Source: Buttiauxella gaviniae
GTDB lineage: Bacteria > Pseudomonadota > Gammaproteobacteria > Enterobacterales > Enterobacteriaceae
NCBI RefSeq assembly: GCF_040786275.1
Contig: NZ_JBFMVT010000002.1
Coordinates: forward strand, 4,402,001 to 4,466,000
Reading direction: 5' to 3'
DNA length: 64,000 bases
The notes under the pieces were generated by a model, which saw nothing but the letters and a program-made list of their open reading frames with translations, ran no database searches and had not been told where the DNA came from. Below, one piece after another: positions 34,219 to 43,565 of the stretch. Both the position numbers and the translations under genes were made by a program. Positions within the stretch are counted from its first letter, which is position 1. Every line of letters starts with the position of its first letter.

Positions 34219-34512
34219 TTACGCAGTACGCATCGCTTTAATTTTCGAATAGCCATGTTCGAAAATCATGTCCGTCGTACACATAAAGACAATCACATCA
34301 CCCGATGCACACTCGTCGAGCGCTTCGCTTAATTCCGCATCAAAATCTTTAGACAGTTGCGGCATCAGCATCTGCATATCGCCCGGATAATCTTCATCTT
34401 CGTCCGCAGGCATATCTTCAATTTTTGAACCGCGCACCACGTAAACCAGAAGATCTTTATCGTTAAAAGTGACCGGCGCGCGCAGATGCTTACCCGTTGG
34501 GTGCTTTGCCAT
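34219..34512 (-). CDS. Conserved-looking small acidic protein, unknown
   Basis: A 97-residue soluble protein I do not recognise. It has a basic N-terminus (MAKHPTGKHLRAPVTFNDKD), a strand-like LLVYVVRG, an acidic middle (MPADEDEDYPGD) and an alpha/beta C-terminus (DVIVFMCTTDMIFEHGYSKI). A good ribosome site (AAGGTAAC) precedes the ATG and an intrinsic terminator follows, so it is a real single-gene transcript. No signal peptide or membrane segment. Confidence 0.7.
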   Translation of the reverse strand: MAKHPTGKHLRAPVTFNDKDLLVYVVRGSKIEDMPADEDEDYPGDMQMLMPQLSKDFDAELSEALDECASGDVIVFMCTTDMIFEHGYSKIKAMRTA

Positions 34513-34698
34513 ATTCGTTACCTTTTGTTCATAGCAGGAAATTGGGCGCTATCCTCGCAAAAGATGAGACGAAAAGACAGGCTCTATGTGAGGCCCTGGG
34601 CGAGTGTCACGCGCTTTTGCAACATGATGGCAATGTGCTGATGCTGTTTCCGCGCCTTTTTATCGTGGCGCGGAAAGTTACAGCGTAACGTTTAAACC

Positions 34699-35127
34699 TT
34701 ACGCCTGGCACTGCGTCCAGCGGGCACGCAGTGTGTCGTACGCCCAGTTATAAACCACGGTGTACGGCAGGAAGAACAAGAAGAAACCGATCTCAACCAT
34801 AAACGCCTGCAGCAGGGAAATATCGAGCATCCAGGCGGCCAGCGGCAGGCCAATTAAGATGAAACCGCCTTCAAAACCCAGCGCATGAGCTACGCGCAGC
34901 GGCATCCGGCGTTTATTCCCGATGGGGAAAATTTTGTCAAAACCGGCGTTATAAATGATGTTCCACACCATCGCGACGGTTGAAAGCATAATCGCCAGCG
35001 CTCCCATCTGAAACAGAGGTTTGTCCATAATCCACGCGGCGAGCGGCGCACAGATGGCAATGGCGATCACTTCAAAACCCACAGCATGCAGGATGCGTTC
35101 TGAGAATGTTCTTTTTTGAGACGGCAT
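34699..35127 (-). CDS. PACE-family biocide efflux transporter
   Basis: A 142-residue inner-membrane protein with four hydrophobic helices arranged as two tandem BTP repeats: ILHAVGFEVIAIAICAPLAAW and AHALGFEGGFILIGLPLAAW. The conserved Glu in helix 1 (GFE) needed for transport in AceI-type pumps is present in both repeats. Known relatives export chlorhexidine, acriflavine or short polyamines. The start is ATG 35127 after CTGGAG. A LysR gene is divergent, the standard PACE neighbour and probable regulator. Confidence 0.9.
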   Translation of the reverse strand: MPSQKRTFSERILHAVGFEVIAIAICAPLAAWIMDKPLFQMGALAIMLSTVAMVWNIIYNAGFDKIFPIGNKRRMPLRVAHALGFEGGFILIGLPLAAWMLDISLLQAFMVEIGFFLFFLPYTVVYNWAYDTLRARWTQCQA

Positions 35128-35225
35128 ATTCAACTCCAGATAGTTGACAACAACAAAGCTATGCCGCGCATTATCATCGCCATTACTGATAGAATGAAGT
35201 GAGCAACCATCGACAAAAGCGATAG

Positions 35226-36095
35226 ATGATGAACTACTCTCCTGAATCTCTTGAAGCCTTTTTGCAAGCGGTAGAAACCGGATCTTTCTCTGCCGCTGCC
35301 CGTAAGCTCAAGAAAAGCCAGTCGACGATCAGCAGCGCGATTGCCAATCTGGAAGCGGATTTAGGCGTAACGTTATTTGACCGTCAAAGCCGCCAGCCCG
35401 TGTTAACGACGCAGGGGCAACACGTTTTGCCCTATATAGAGTCGATTGTGGCGGCAAGCGAACGGTTGAATGAAGTCTCGGTACGCCTTGCCGGAAACGT
35501 CGAACCGCGCCTGAGTTTTGTGCTCTCAGATGTCTGGCAAACAGCACATCACGAATCCATTCTCCAGCGTTTTTCGCAGCGCTTTCCGGATATCGAATTT
35601 GAATGTTTGATAGCCGAAGATGAAGATGTCATCGACCTGATTCAGATAGGCCGTGCGCATGTGGGCGTGCTGCGAGTGCAGCCGCGTTACCCGGTGGATG
35701 TCACCGTTGCACGTTTGCAGGTCGGGGCGGAGATGGCGATTTATATTCACCGCACACATGAGCTGGCAAACAGAAATGTGGTTGAAATGGACGCGTTACA
35801 TACCGAACGCCAGCTTTGCCTGAGTACCTTCACTGACCCAACGCGCAATAAACGCGGAGGCCCGATGTGGTCTTCACCGTCACTGTTAATGCTGTTAGAG
35901 ATGGCTGAGCAAGGATTCGGCTGGGGGATTTTACCGCGCTGGCTGGTTGAGCAATTTGGGCATGATGTTTTGCAGGAGTTGCCCGTTGCAGGCTGGCCGC
36001 AGTGTATTGATGTGGATGTGTTGTGGTCGAATAAAACGCCACCCGGCCCTGCGGGGCGCTGGATGATTGATCAATTGCGGGCACAAAATCCTTAA
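35226..36095 (+). CDS. LysR-family regulator beside the PACE pump
   Basis: A 289-residue LysR regulator. The winged helix-turn-helix reads FLQAVETGSFSAAARKLKKS then QSTISSAIANLEADLGVTLF; the effector domain follows from about 90. ATG 35226 and 35229 are both possible. It is divergent from the PACE transporter gene with a 98-nt gap, so it most likely activates that gene in response to a transported compound, as AceR does for AceI. A REP element follows it. Confidence 0.9.
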   Translation: MMNYSPESLEAFLQAVETGSFSAAARKLKKSQSTISSAIANLEADLGVTLFDRQSRQPVLTTQGQHVLPYIESIVAASERLNEVSVRLAGNVEPRLSFVLSDVWQTAHHESILQRFSQRFPDIEFECLIAEDEDVIDLIQIGRAHVGVLRVQPRYPVDVTVARLQVGAEMAIYIHRTHELANRNVVEMDALHTERQLCLSTFTDPTRNKRGGPMWSSPSLLMLLEMAEQGFGWGILPRWLVEQFGHDVLQELPVAGWPQCIDVDVLWSNKTPPGPAGRWMIDQLRAQNP

Positions 36096-36100
36096 ACAGA

Positions 36101-36166
36101 TGTCGGATGACGCTTGCGCTTATCCGACCTACAAAACGATTTTCCAATCCGTCACGTAGGTCGGAG
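36101..36166. repeat. REP pair (BIME)
   Basis: TGTCGGATGACGCTTGCGCT followed by TATCCGACCTAC, and then an inverted partial unit GTAGGTCGGA. It lies between the converging LysR and rlhA genes, where such elements commonly act as 3' structures. Confidence 0.75.
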
Positions 36167-36183
36167 TATTAGGCAATCAAAGA

Positions 36184-38145
36184 TTATTTGCGCTTAGGCA
36201 TGGTCTTGAGCAATTCATCCGGGCTGATGGACGCCACCACATCGCTGCCAGGAAGTGGCATCTTCAGGATATGGTTTTTCATTTTGCCGATGACGTGCAT
36301 TTCGCACGGCTTACAGTCAAATTTCAGCGTCAGAACTTCATCCTGATGCACCAGTTGCATCGGCGTTGCACGCCAGCTTTTCACCGACCCTTTTGCCTGT
36401 TTTGGGCATAAGTTAAAGGCAAAACGCAGGCAGTGTTTGGTGATCATCACCGGGACTTCGCCCTTCTCTTCGTGCGCTTCATACGCCGCATCGATCAGTT
36501 TCACGCCATAACGCTGATAAAATTCGCGCGCTTTATGGTTGTAAACGTTCGCAAGGAAGGTCAAATGCTCTTCGGGATACACCGGCGCGGGAACAGAAAC
36601 CGCTTTACGCGTGCCACGCTGATACTGTTGCAGGCGTGCTTCGGTCAGTTCATCAATCACTTCCCGGCGCAGTTGGTTTAACTGGCTGTTGGGAATAAAC
36701 AGCGCGGCAGGCAAATTGAGGTCAACTTTACGCGCCTGATATAGGGTTTGCCCCAGTTTCGCCAGGCTGTCGCGCAGGTTCGAGTACGCCTTTTCCGGAT
36801 TGTTCGCCACATCGAACTGCCCTTCCAGCGTTCTGCTGACGCTGACGCCCTCTTCGCTGGTCGCGGTTAGCACCAGTTGTTCCTGCCAGCCGCCTAACTC
36901 CAGATCCACCGCAATGCGACGTTCGCTGGAGGTTTTGGTCAGCGCCTGCTGCCAGTTGTGGTCGAGGTTGCGATTAAGAGGATGGTTTGGACGCACGTTT
37001 TTCAGCGTATCCGGCATTTCATTTGGCCAGACGCGGTACTGATTTTTACCGGTTTTCTCAACGGTATTGGCGCGGAAACCGATGATATCACGTTTAATCA
37101 ACACGTTAAGACCATCGCCATTGGTCAGCGTGTCGGTCACATTCACATCAAGGAACTCTTTGCCGACTTTTAGCACTTCGCCCACCGGCAGGCCAATAAA
37201 TTTCGGGGAATCAAATGCGCCGATGTCAATTTTGCGCTCGTTAACAAAATAGTCAGTACTGCCGCGGTGGAAGGTTTTATCCGGCGACGGAATAAAGAAG
37301 TGCGACGTGACGCCCGCAGACGCGCGAACCAAATCGGTGCGCTGTTCCATAAGTTCGTCCAGCAACTGGCGATAATAAGCGGTGATGTTTTTCACGTAGC
37401 TCATATCTTTGTAGCGCCCTTCAATCTTAAAGGAGCGCACACCTGCATCCACCAGCGCCGCCAGGTTGGCACTCTGATCGTTATCTTTCATCGAAAGAAG
37501 GTGTTTTTCATAGGCCACCACGCGGCCCTGATCGTCTTTGAGCGTGTACGGCAAGCGGCAAGCCTGGGAGCAATCACCACGGTTTGCGCTGCGCCCGGTC
37601 TGAGCGTGAGAAATGTTACATTGCCCGGAATACGCCACGCAAAGCGCACCATGAATAAAGAATTCGATGGTGGCGTCGACGTTTTCATGAATCGCGCGAA
37701 TTTGATTGAGGTTCAATTCGCGGGCCAGAACAATTTGCGAGAAGCCCACATCCGAGAGGAACTTTGCTTTCTCAACGCTGCGGATGTCGCACTGGGTGCT
37801 GGCGTGCAATTCAATCGGCGGCAGATCCATCTCCAGCACGCCCATATCCTGCACAATTAACGCATCAACCCCAACCTGATAGAGGTCGTGAATCATGCGG
37901 CGCGCCGGTTCCAGCTCGTTGTCATGCAGAATAGTGTTCAGCGTAACGAAAATTTTCGCGCCATAACGGTGAGCAAACGGCACCAGGTCTGCAAGATCCT
38001 GCAGGCTGTTGCCCGCATTATGACGAGCACCAAAGCCGGGCCCTCCAATATAAACCGCATCTGCGCCATGCAAAATGGCTTCGCGGGCGATGGCAGTATC
38101 ACGGGCGGGGCTGAGTAATTCGAGATGATTTGCGTGCAGGCGCAT
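36184..38145 (-). CDS. rlhA: RlhA, 23S rRNA 5-hydroxycytidine C2501 synthase
   Basis: A 653-residue peptidase-U32 family protein, the same length as E. coli RlhA (YdcP). The TIM-barrel N-terminus reads LELLSPARDTAIAREAILHG; the family signature is EFFIHGALCVAYSGQC with GDCSQACRLPY, whose four cysteines likely hold an iron-sulfur cluster. Further C-terminal cysteines are in CLRFAFNLCP and CKPC. It hydroxylates C2501 of 23S rRNA with prephenate-dependent chemistry in E. coli. It is monocistronic here. Confidence 0.93.
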   Translation of the reverse strand: MRLHANHLELLSPARDTAIAREAILHGADAVYIGGPGFGARHNAGNSLQDLADLVPFAHRYGAKIFVTLNTILHDNELEPARRMIHDLYQVGVDALIVQDMGVLEMDLPPIELHASTQCDIRSVEKAKFLSDVGFSQIVLARELNLNQIRAIHENVDATIEFFIHGALCVAYSGQCNISHAQTGRSANRGDCSQACRLPYTLKDDQGRVVAYEKHLLSMKDNDQSANLAALVDAGVRSFKIEGRYKDMSYVKNITAYYRQLLDELMEQRTDLVRASAGVTSHFFIPSPDKTFHRGSTDYFVNERKIDIGAFDSPKFIGLPVGEVLKVGKEFLDVNVTDTLTNGDGLNVLIKRDIIGFRANTVEKTGKNQYRVWPNEMPDTLKNVRPNHPLNRNLDHNWQQALTKTSSERRIAVDLELGGWQEQLVLTATSEEGVSVSRTLEGQFDVANNPEKAYSNLRDSLAKLGQTLYQARKVDLNLPAALFIPNSQLNQLRREVIDELTEARLQQYQRGTRKAVSVPAPVYPEEHLTFLANVYNHKAREFYQRYGVKLIDAAYEAHEEKGEVPVMITKHCLRFAFNLCPKQAKGSVKSWRATPMQLVHQDEVLTLKFDCKPCEMHVIGKMKNHILKMPLPGSDVVASISPDELLKTMPKRK

Positions 38146-38367
38146 AATGGGTCTGTTTTCTGTGTTATGGACGAAAGGCGGCTATTGTAGTCAGATTGGC
38201 CCCATAAGCCTATACCCTTCGCCCTTCAAGATGCCGGGTTAGGTTTAGAGGGCGTGTATTAGGAAATAAATTAATTTATACTTCCGCGGGGAATAATTTC
38301 AACGAGTGATCATATTAGACTTTCTGAAGTAGCAGCGCGTCGAATTGCTCAATTAAGATAAGCGGAA

Positions 38368-40320
38368 ATGACCAAAAACATAGAACATTCAAAGCTTTAT
38401 CGCTCAGAAGGCGTGAAGCTTTTATACAACAACTCATTACCAGGCATTCTGATTACTTTTATTGCCTCCACGACGCTCGCTTTCACCTTCATCAATAATT
38501 CCAACTTCCATACCAAAATAACCTGGTGGTTGGTGATGACCCTGCTACTTGTTGCTCGGGTTATTGATACCCAGCTTTGGAAAAGAAGCCCTTCCGAATG
38601 TAAAACCCGAAAGCGTTGGGTATTACGATTTTCCAGCGGCTGCTTATTAACCGCGATGCTCTGGAGCTTCTACGCCGTTAATTTCTACCCGCAATTTTCA
38701 GTCGAAGAATTAAGTACCACCAATGTGATTCTTGCCGCGATGGCGGGCGGCGCAACCAGCATTCTTTCCGGCAATCTGCCGCTGGCATCGCTCTATAACA
38801 TTATTATTCTGATGCCCATGTCTATATTGCTGATGACGCAGCCTGAAGATTATAAAAATAATCTCGGCATGCTCGGTGTCTGCTTTACCGCCATTATGAT
38901 TGTCTCTTCTGTTCGTTCATCAAAGTACCTTCGGGAAGGGATTTTACTGCGTTATAAGAACAAAACGCTGGTGGCGAGCATGGAAGAGACCATCAAGAAA
39001 AGAACCCGGGAAGTGTATGAAATATCGAATAAAGATTCGCTTACCGGGCTGTTTAACCGTAGCGCGTTTTTATCCGCAGCAGAGCGTGTGGAGCAAGATT
39101 TTAAAGATAATAAAATCGCGGGCTTTTCAATTTTCTTTATCGATCTTGACGGTTTTAAGAATATTAATGACACGCTAGGCCACAATGTTGGCGACAGAGT
39201 GTTGGTCAATTTAAGCGCACGCCTGAAAAACTGTAACGATACTCAGACGTTAATGTGCCGCTGGGGCGGGGATGAATTTATCCTGCTGGTGAAAGAAAAA
39301 GACCCGACATTAACCCGTAATTTAGCCGAGCATATTACCAGCAACTTTTCACTGCCTATCAAACTTGATGACCAGGTTATTACCCTGAATGCAACCATCG
39401 GGATTTCCATTTGCCCGAATCATGACAGTTCAATTACCCGTCTGATTCAGCTTGCCGACATCGCGATGTATTCGCAGAAAGGTAAATACCCGGAGCGATT
39501 CGCTTTCTATAATCTCGACCTGGAACGCAATCTGCGCCGCAAAATTACCCTTAATGAAGCCTTAAAAGGGGCGCTCGACCGCAACGAGTTTCGCCTGATG
39601 TACCAGCCGATCGTCAATGCTTCCGGCCACGTCGTGAGCTTTGAGGCATTGATGCGCTGGCGTTATAAAGGGCAGGAAATTTCCCCGGTTGAGTTTATTC
39701 CGTTGATGGAACAAAGCGGCCGCATTGTTGAGGCGGGCAATTGGGTGCTGGAAGAAGCCTGTAAAATGCTGGCAAAAATGGTTCAGCAGAACGCGGAAAT
39801 TTGCATGTGCGTGAATATTTCCCTGATTCAGTTTTACGACAAAGGTTTCGTGAACAACGTCAATCAGGTGATTGAGCGCTACGCCATTCCGGGCCATTTA
39901 TTGCATCTGGAAGTGACCGAATCCATTTTCCAGTCCGAACAGATGATGGTTAACCAGAAAGTCAGCCAGTTGCAGCAGCGCGGCGTGAAGTTCTCCGTGG
40001 ATGATTTCGGCACCGGCTATTCCAGCTTGTCCGTTATCCAGAATATGAACGTGGATTACATTAAAATCGACCGTTCGTTTATTCAACACATTGAACTTAA
40101 AGGCCTGGCGATCGTTCAGGCGGTGATGAATATCTCCCAAAGCCTCAACTTTAGCGTGATTGCTGAAGGGGTGGAGACGGAAAAACAACGCCAGATGCTG
40201 GAGGATTGCGGGATTCCCTATATGCAGGGCTACTATTTCTCGCGGCCGCTGGAGCAAGAGAACGCGCTGAATTATTTGAAAACGGCGCCTGAACAAGAGT
40301 TGGCGACAGGTCTGGCATAA
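38368..40320 (+). CDS. Membrane GGDEF-EAL cyclic-di-GMP enzyme
   Basis: A 650-residue protein with about five to six N-terminal membrane helices (20-185) forming a sensor of MASE type, then GGDEF (RWGGDEF, 300-304) and EAL (FEALMRW, 426-428; DDFGTGYSS, 545-553). Both catalytic signatures are intact, so it could make or degrade c-di-GMP. The RxxD inhibitory site before GGDEF is missing (DTQT at that place), so product feedback through it is not expected. It is transcribed alone; the signal sensed is unknown. Confidence 0.92.
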   Translation: MTKNIEHSKLYRSEGVKLLYNNSLPGILITFIASTTLAFTFINNSNFHTKITWWLVMTLLLVARVIDTQLWKRSPSECKTRKRWVLRFSSGCLLTAMLWSFYAVNFYPQFSVEELSTTNVILAAMAGGATSILSGNLPLASLYNIIILMPMSILLMTQPEDYKNNLGMLGVCFTAIMIVSSVRSSKYLREGILLRYKNKTLVASMEETIKKRTREVYEISNKDSLTGLFNRSAFLSAAERVEQDFKDNKIAGFSIFFIDLDGFKNINDTLGHNVGDRVLVNLSARLKNCNDTQTLMCRWGGDEFILLVKEKDPTLTRNLAEHITSNFSLPIKLDDQVITLNATIGISICPNHDSSITRLIQLADIAMYSQKGKYPERFAFYNLDLERNLRRKITLNEALKGALDRNEFRLMYQPIVNASGHVVSFEALMRWRYKGQEISPVEFIPLMEQSGRIVEAGNWVLEEACKMLAKMVQQNAEICMCVNISLIQFYDKGFVNNVNQVIERYAIPGHLLHLEVTESIFQSEQMMVNQKVSQLQQRGVKFSVDDFGTGYSSLSVIQNMNVDYIKIDRSFIQHIELKGLAIVQAVMNISQSLNFSVIAEGVETEKQRQMLEDCGIPYMQGYYFSRPLEQENALNYLKTAPEQELATGLA

Positions 40321-40430
40321 AATACTCCCCCAGCTCCCTTATTAACTTGCAGCGTTTTCAACATCATCTCGTCTGTTGTTAATGATTTGTAATGTTATAG
40401 TGCGGCGACGCTAAAAAAATAAGGGACAAC

Positions 40431-41597
40431 ATGCGCACCGTATCCATTCCATTACCGACCGTTCTGGCGGGCTTTGTGGCGGTTTTAGTTGGTTACGCCA
40501 GCTCAGCGGCAATTATCTGGCAGGCCGCAGAAGCGGCTGGCGCCAACACCTTTCAAATCGCAGGTTGGTTAACGATGCTTGGGATCGGCATGGGCATCAG
40601 TACGCTTGCCCTGACGCTCTGGTATCGCACCCCGATTCTTACCGCATGGTCAACACCTGGTGCCGCGCTGCTCGCAACCAGCCTGCCCGGCCATTCGCTC
40701 AATGAAGCCATCGGCGTATTCATTTTTGCCTCGTTTTTAATTCTGATTTGCGGTGCGACGGGTTTATTTGCACGTTTGATGCGCCTGATTCCCTCAACGC
40801 TTTCCGCCGCAATGCTGGCGGGGATTTTGCTACGTTTTGGCCTGGATGCCTTTACTTCATTGCAGGGGAATTTTTTACTTTGCGCCAGTATGCTGCTGGG
40901 TTGGTTGCTGGCGAAAACCTGGGCGCCTCGTTACGCCGTAGTGGTGGCGATTGGGGTGGGGCTGGTCGTTTGCGTCATGAGCGGAAATCTGCAAAGCGGG
41001 AGCGTGGCGGTTGCGGTGGTCATGCCTGAATTTACCGTTCCACATTTTTCGCTGGCAAGCCTGCTTGGAATTGGTATTCCCTTTTTCCTCGTGACCATGG
41101 CATCACAAAATGCGCCGGGCGTTGCCACGCTAAAAGCCTCAGGCTATGACGTTCCGATATCGCCGCTTATCGTCGTTACCGCCGCGATTGCCCTGCTGCT
41201 TGCGCCATTTGGGGTATTTTCCGTGTGTATCGCTGCGATCACCGCCGCAATTTGCCAGGGTTCAGAAGCCCATCCCGATCCCGCTAAACGCTGGCTTGCC
41301 GCCGCTGCGGCGGGTGTATTTTATTTGCTGGCCGGTATTTTTGGCGGGTCGATAACCACGCTGCTCACCGCACTTCCGGTCGCCTATATTCATACCCTCG
41401 CGGGGCTTGCACTGTTAAGCACTATTGCCGGAAGTTTGTATCAGGCGTTAAACCACGAACTCGAGCGTGATGCCGCCATTGTGACGTTTTTGGTCACCGC
41501 ATCAGGGGTCAGTTTACTGGGGATTGGGTCTGCTTTTTGGGGGCTGGTGGCGGGCGGGATCTGTTACGCGTTGTTCTCATTTACCCGACGCGCGTAG
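40431..41597 (+). CDS. ydcO: YdcO, BenE-family benzoate/H+ symporter-like transporter
   Basis: A 388-residue inner-membrane protein of the BenE family, similar to E. coli YdcO from MRTVSIPLPTVLAGFVAVLVGY onward. Typical BenE blocks are AWSTPGAALL near 80 and MASQNAPGVATLKASGYD near 225. About 12 hydrophobic segments. BenE proteins are aromatic-acid/proton symporters; the substrate of YdcO is not established. The pca genes are in the same window but 15 kb away. Its 3' end overlaps the converging AraC gene by 21 nt. Confidence 0.9.
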   Translation: MRTVSIPLPTVLAGFVAVLVGYASSAAIIWQAAEAAGANTFQIAGWLTMLGIGMGISTLALTLWYRTPILTAWSTPGAALLATSLPGHSLNEAIGVFIFASFLILICGATGLFARLMRLIPSTLSAAMLAGILLRFGLDAFTSLQGNFLLCASMLLGWLLAKTWAPRYAVVVAIGVGLVVCVMSGNLQSGSVAVAVVMPEFTVPHFSLASLLGIGIPFFLVTMASQNAPGVATLKASGYDVPISPLIVVTAAIALLLAPFGVFSVCIAAITAAICQGSEAHPDPAKRWLAAAAAGVFYLLAGIFGGSITTLLTALPVAYIHTLAGLALLSTIAGSLYQALNHELERDAAIVTFLVTASGVSLLGIGSAFWGLVAGGICYALFSFTRRA

Positions 41598-42449
41598 CTG
41601 GGAAGGTGTGATGCCGATTGCCGCTTTAAAACGGTTGCTAAAATGGCTTGCCGAGCTAAATCCGCAGGCCATGGCAATCTCGGTCAGTGCCAACGGGCTA
41701 TTTTTCACCAGCGTTTCGGCACGCAACATACGGCGCTGCATAACATATTGATGCGGTGCTAGATGTGTTGATTGCTTGAACATGCGCGCAAAGTGAAACT
41801 CGCTTAAATCCGCCTCCTGCGCCAGTTCCGTCAGGGTTAAGGGTTCGCAGAGATGCTGCTCAATGTAGGCCTGAATATTACGCAACACCGCGGGTGCCAG
41901 GCCGCCACGCACATTCGGCAAACGCCATTGCACGTTACTGTAAGTTTGCACCAGATGCGTCAGGAGCAACGTTGATGCTGTACTGAGCATCAAATGATTC
42001 GCCTGCTGCTGCCAGTCGGTACTCAGCAGAAAATGGCGGTAAAGCTGCGTAATGCGCGGGTCATCGCTAAAGATTTTTTCATCAAGTTGGATAGCCGCCG
42101 GGCTGCGATCCCAGATTTGCTCCGCAATATTACGCAGGTGCTCATCAGTGCAATACAGATGCACAAACGAAAAATGGTTGCGGATATCCCAGGTGGTTTC
42201 GCTGTCTTCCGGCATCAAACAAAAGCGGTCAGGCCCCCCGCCGTTTTTCCAGCCAGCGGATGTTCGCTGATAGGTTTCGTAGCCTTCATTCACGTACATG
42301 CTTAACGTATGGTGATTGCTGCATTGCGTCACACGATCCAGGCTGTTTGACCACGCCGCAAGTTGGATCCCTGACCCAAGCTGTACGTTATCTTCCAGCA
42401 CAGCGTTGTGCTGGCGAAGATTTTCAAAGGCGTGATACGGTTGGGTCAT
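41577..42449 (-). CDS. AraC-family regulator
   Basis: A 290-residue regulator with a cupin-like N-terminal domain and a C-terminal double helix-turn-helix: LTLTELAQEADLSEFHFARM and LALTEIAMACGFSSASHFSN. It is divergent from an EamA transporter gene (178-nt gap) and is the natural candidate to control it. Its end overlaps ydcO on the other strand. No effector can be predicted. Confidence 0.9.
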   Translation of the reverse strand: MTQPYHAFENLRQHNAVLEDNVQLGSGIQLAAWSNSLDRVTQCSNHHTLSMYVNEGYETYQRTSAGWKNGGGPDRFCLMPEDSETTWDIRNHFSFVHLYCTDEHLRNIAEQIWDRSPAAIQLDEKIFSDDPRITQLYRHFLLSTDWQQQANHLMLSTASTLLLTHLVQTYSNVQWRLPNVRGGLAPAVLRNIQAYIEQHLCEPLTLTELAQEADLSEFHFARMFKQSTHLAPHQYVMQRRMLRAETLVKNSPLALTEIAMACGFSSASHFSNRFKAAIGITPSQLRASGK

Positions 42450-42627
42450 GGCGGGCTACCATCAAAGTTCGGGAATCACAGTTTAAGGAGACCCGCAGAC
42501 TGTTACCAGCCATTAACAATCCGCCAGGCAAAAAAAACCGCAAGAATATGCAAGCCTCGCAAACCTGTGAAAGCCCCGGTTCGCCCTTTCGCGGATACTC
42601 CGGTTATCCGTTTAGGGAGAGAGCAAA

Positions 42628-43533
42628 ATGAACGCATTACTTTATATTTCTGTGGTGGTGATTTGGGGAACAACCTGGCTTGCGATTTACATGCAGCAAG
42701 GTGTGGTGTCAGTTCCGGTTTCAATTTTTTGGCGTTTTGCCGTGGCGGCAGTGGTAATGCTGGTGGTTTTGCGGGCATTAGGGCGTTTACGTCGCATCAG
42801 CCTGCGCGACCATCTGTTCTGTATGCTGCAAGGCGCCTGTGTTTTCGGTTTTAATTTTCTCTGTTTTTATCATGCGGCGGCGTATATCAGCTCAGGCCTT
42901 GAGTCCGTTATTTTCTCGATGGCGGTGCTGTTTAACGCGGTGAACAGCATGATTTTCTTCCGCCAGCGTCCGCACAAGAATTTGCTGCCTGCAGCCATCC
43001 TCGGCATTGCCGGAGTCATCGCCCTTTTCTGGCATGATTTAGTCGCCACACAACTGGCACCGTCACTGCTGCTTGGGATTGGTTTGAGCGCCCTTGGCAC
43101 CTACGGCTTTTCACTCGGCAATATGATTAGCACACGCCACCAGCGGCGCGGGCTGGAGACGCTTTCCACCAATACGTACGCAATGTTTTACGGCACCGTG
43201 ATTATGGGCGTGCTAGCCCTGCTGCGCGGGGATTCATTTATCCCGGAATTTACGCTGCGCTACCTCGGTTCACTGTTCTATCTGGCGATTTTTGGTTCGG
43301 TGATTGCCTTCGGTGCCTATTTCACGCTGGTCGGACGTATCGGCGCAAGCCAGGCCGCATACAGCACGTTGCTGTTCCCGCTAGTGGCACTCAGCCTGTC
43401 GACGATTTATGAAGGGTATGTCTGGCACAGCAACGCGATTATTGGGCTGGTGATGATTCTGCTGGGTAATCTGGTGATGTTTTCAAAACCGGGGCGGTTT
43501 AACGCACTGTTGTGGCGCAAGCGAGCGGCGTAA
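42628..43533 (+). CDS. EamA/DMT-family transporter
   Basis: A 301-residue inner-membrane protein with ten predicted helices in two EamA repeats (VVIWGTTWLAIYMQQGV at the start; SQAAYSTLLFPLVALSLSTIYEG in the second). Drug/metabolite transporters of this type export amino acids, purines or other metabolites. The ATG follows GGGAGAGAG. It is probably regulated by the divergent AraC protein. The substrate is unknown. Confidence 0.9.
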   Translation: MNALLYISVVVIWGTTWLAIYMQQGVVSVPVSIFWRFAVAAVVMLVVLRALGRLRRISLRDHLFCMLQGACVFGFNFLCFYHAAAYISSGLESVIFSMAVLFNAVNSMIFFRQRPHKNLLPAAILGIAGVIALFWHDLVATQLAPSLLLGIGLSALGTYGFSLGNMISTRHQRRGLETLSTNTYAMFYGTVIMGVLALLRGDSFIPEFTLRYLGSLFYLAIFGSVIAFGAYFTLVGRIGASQAAYSTLLFPLVALSLSTIYEGYVWHSNAIIGLVMILLGNLVMFSKPGRFNALLWRKRAA

Positions 43534-43534
43534 A

Positions 43535-43557
43535 AAAAGGGAGCCAGGCTCCCTTTT
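43535..43557. terminator. Bidirectional terminator
   Basis: AAAAGGGAGCC and GGCTCCCTTTT are perfectly complementary around one central base, with an A-run before and a TTTT run after. It ends both the EamA gene and the converging ydcL gene, which stop within 10 nt on either side. Confidence 0.9.
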
Positions 43558-43565
43558 CGCTTTGA

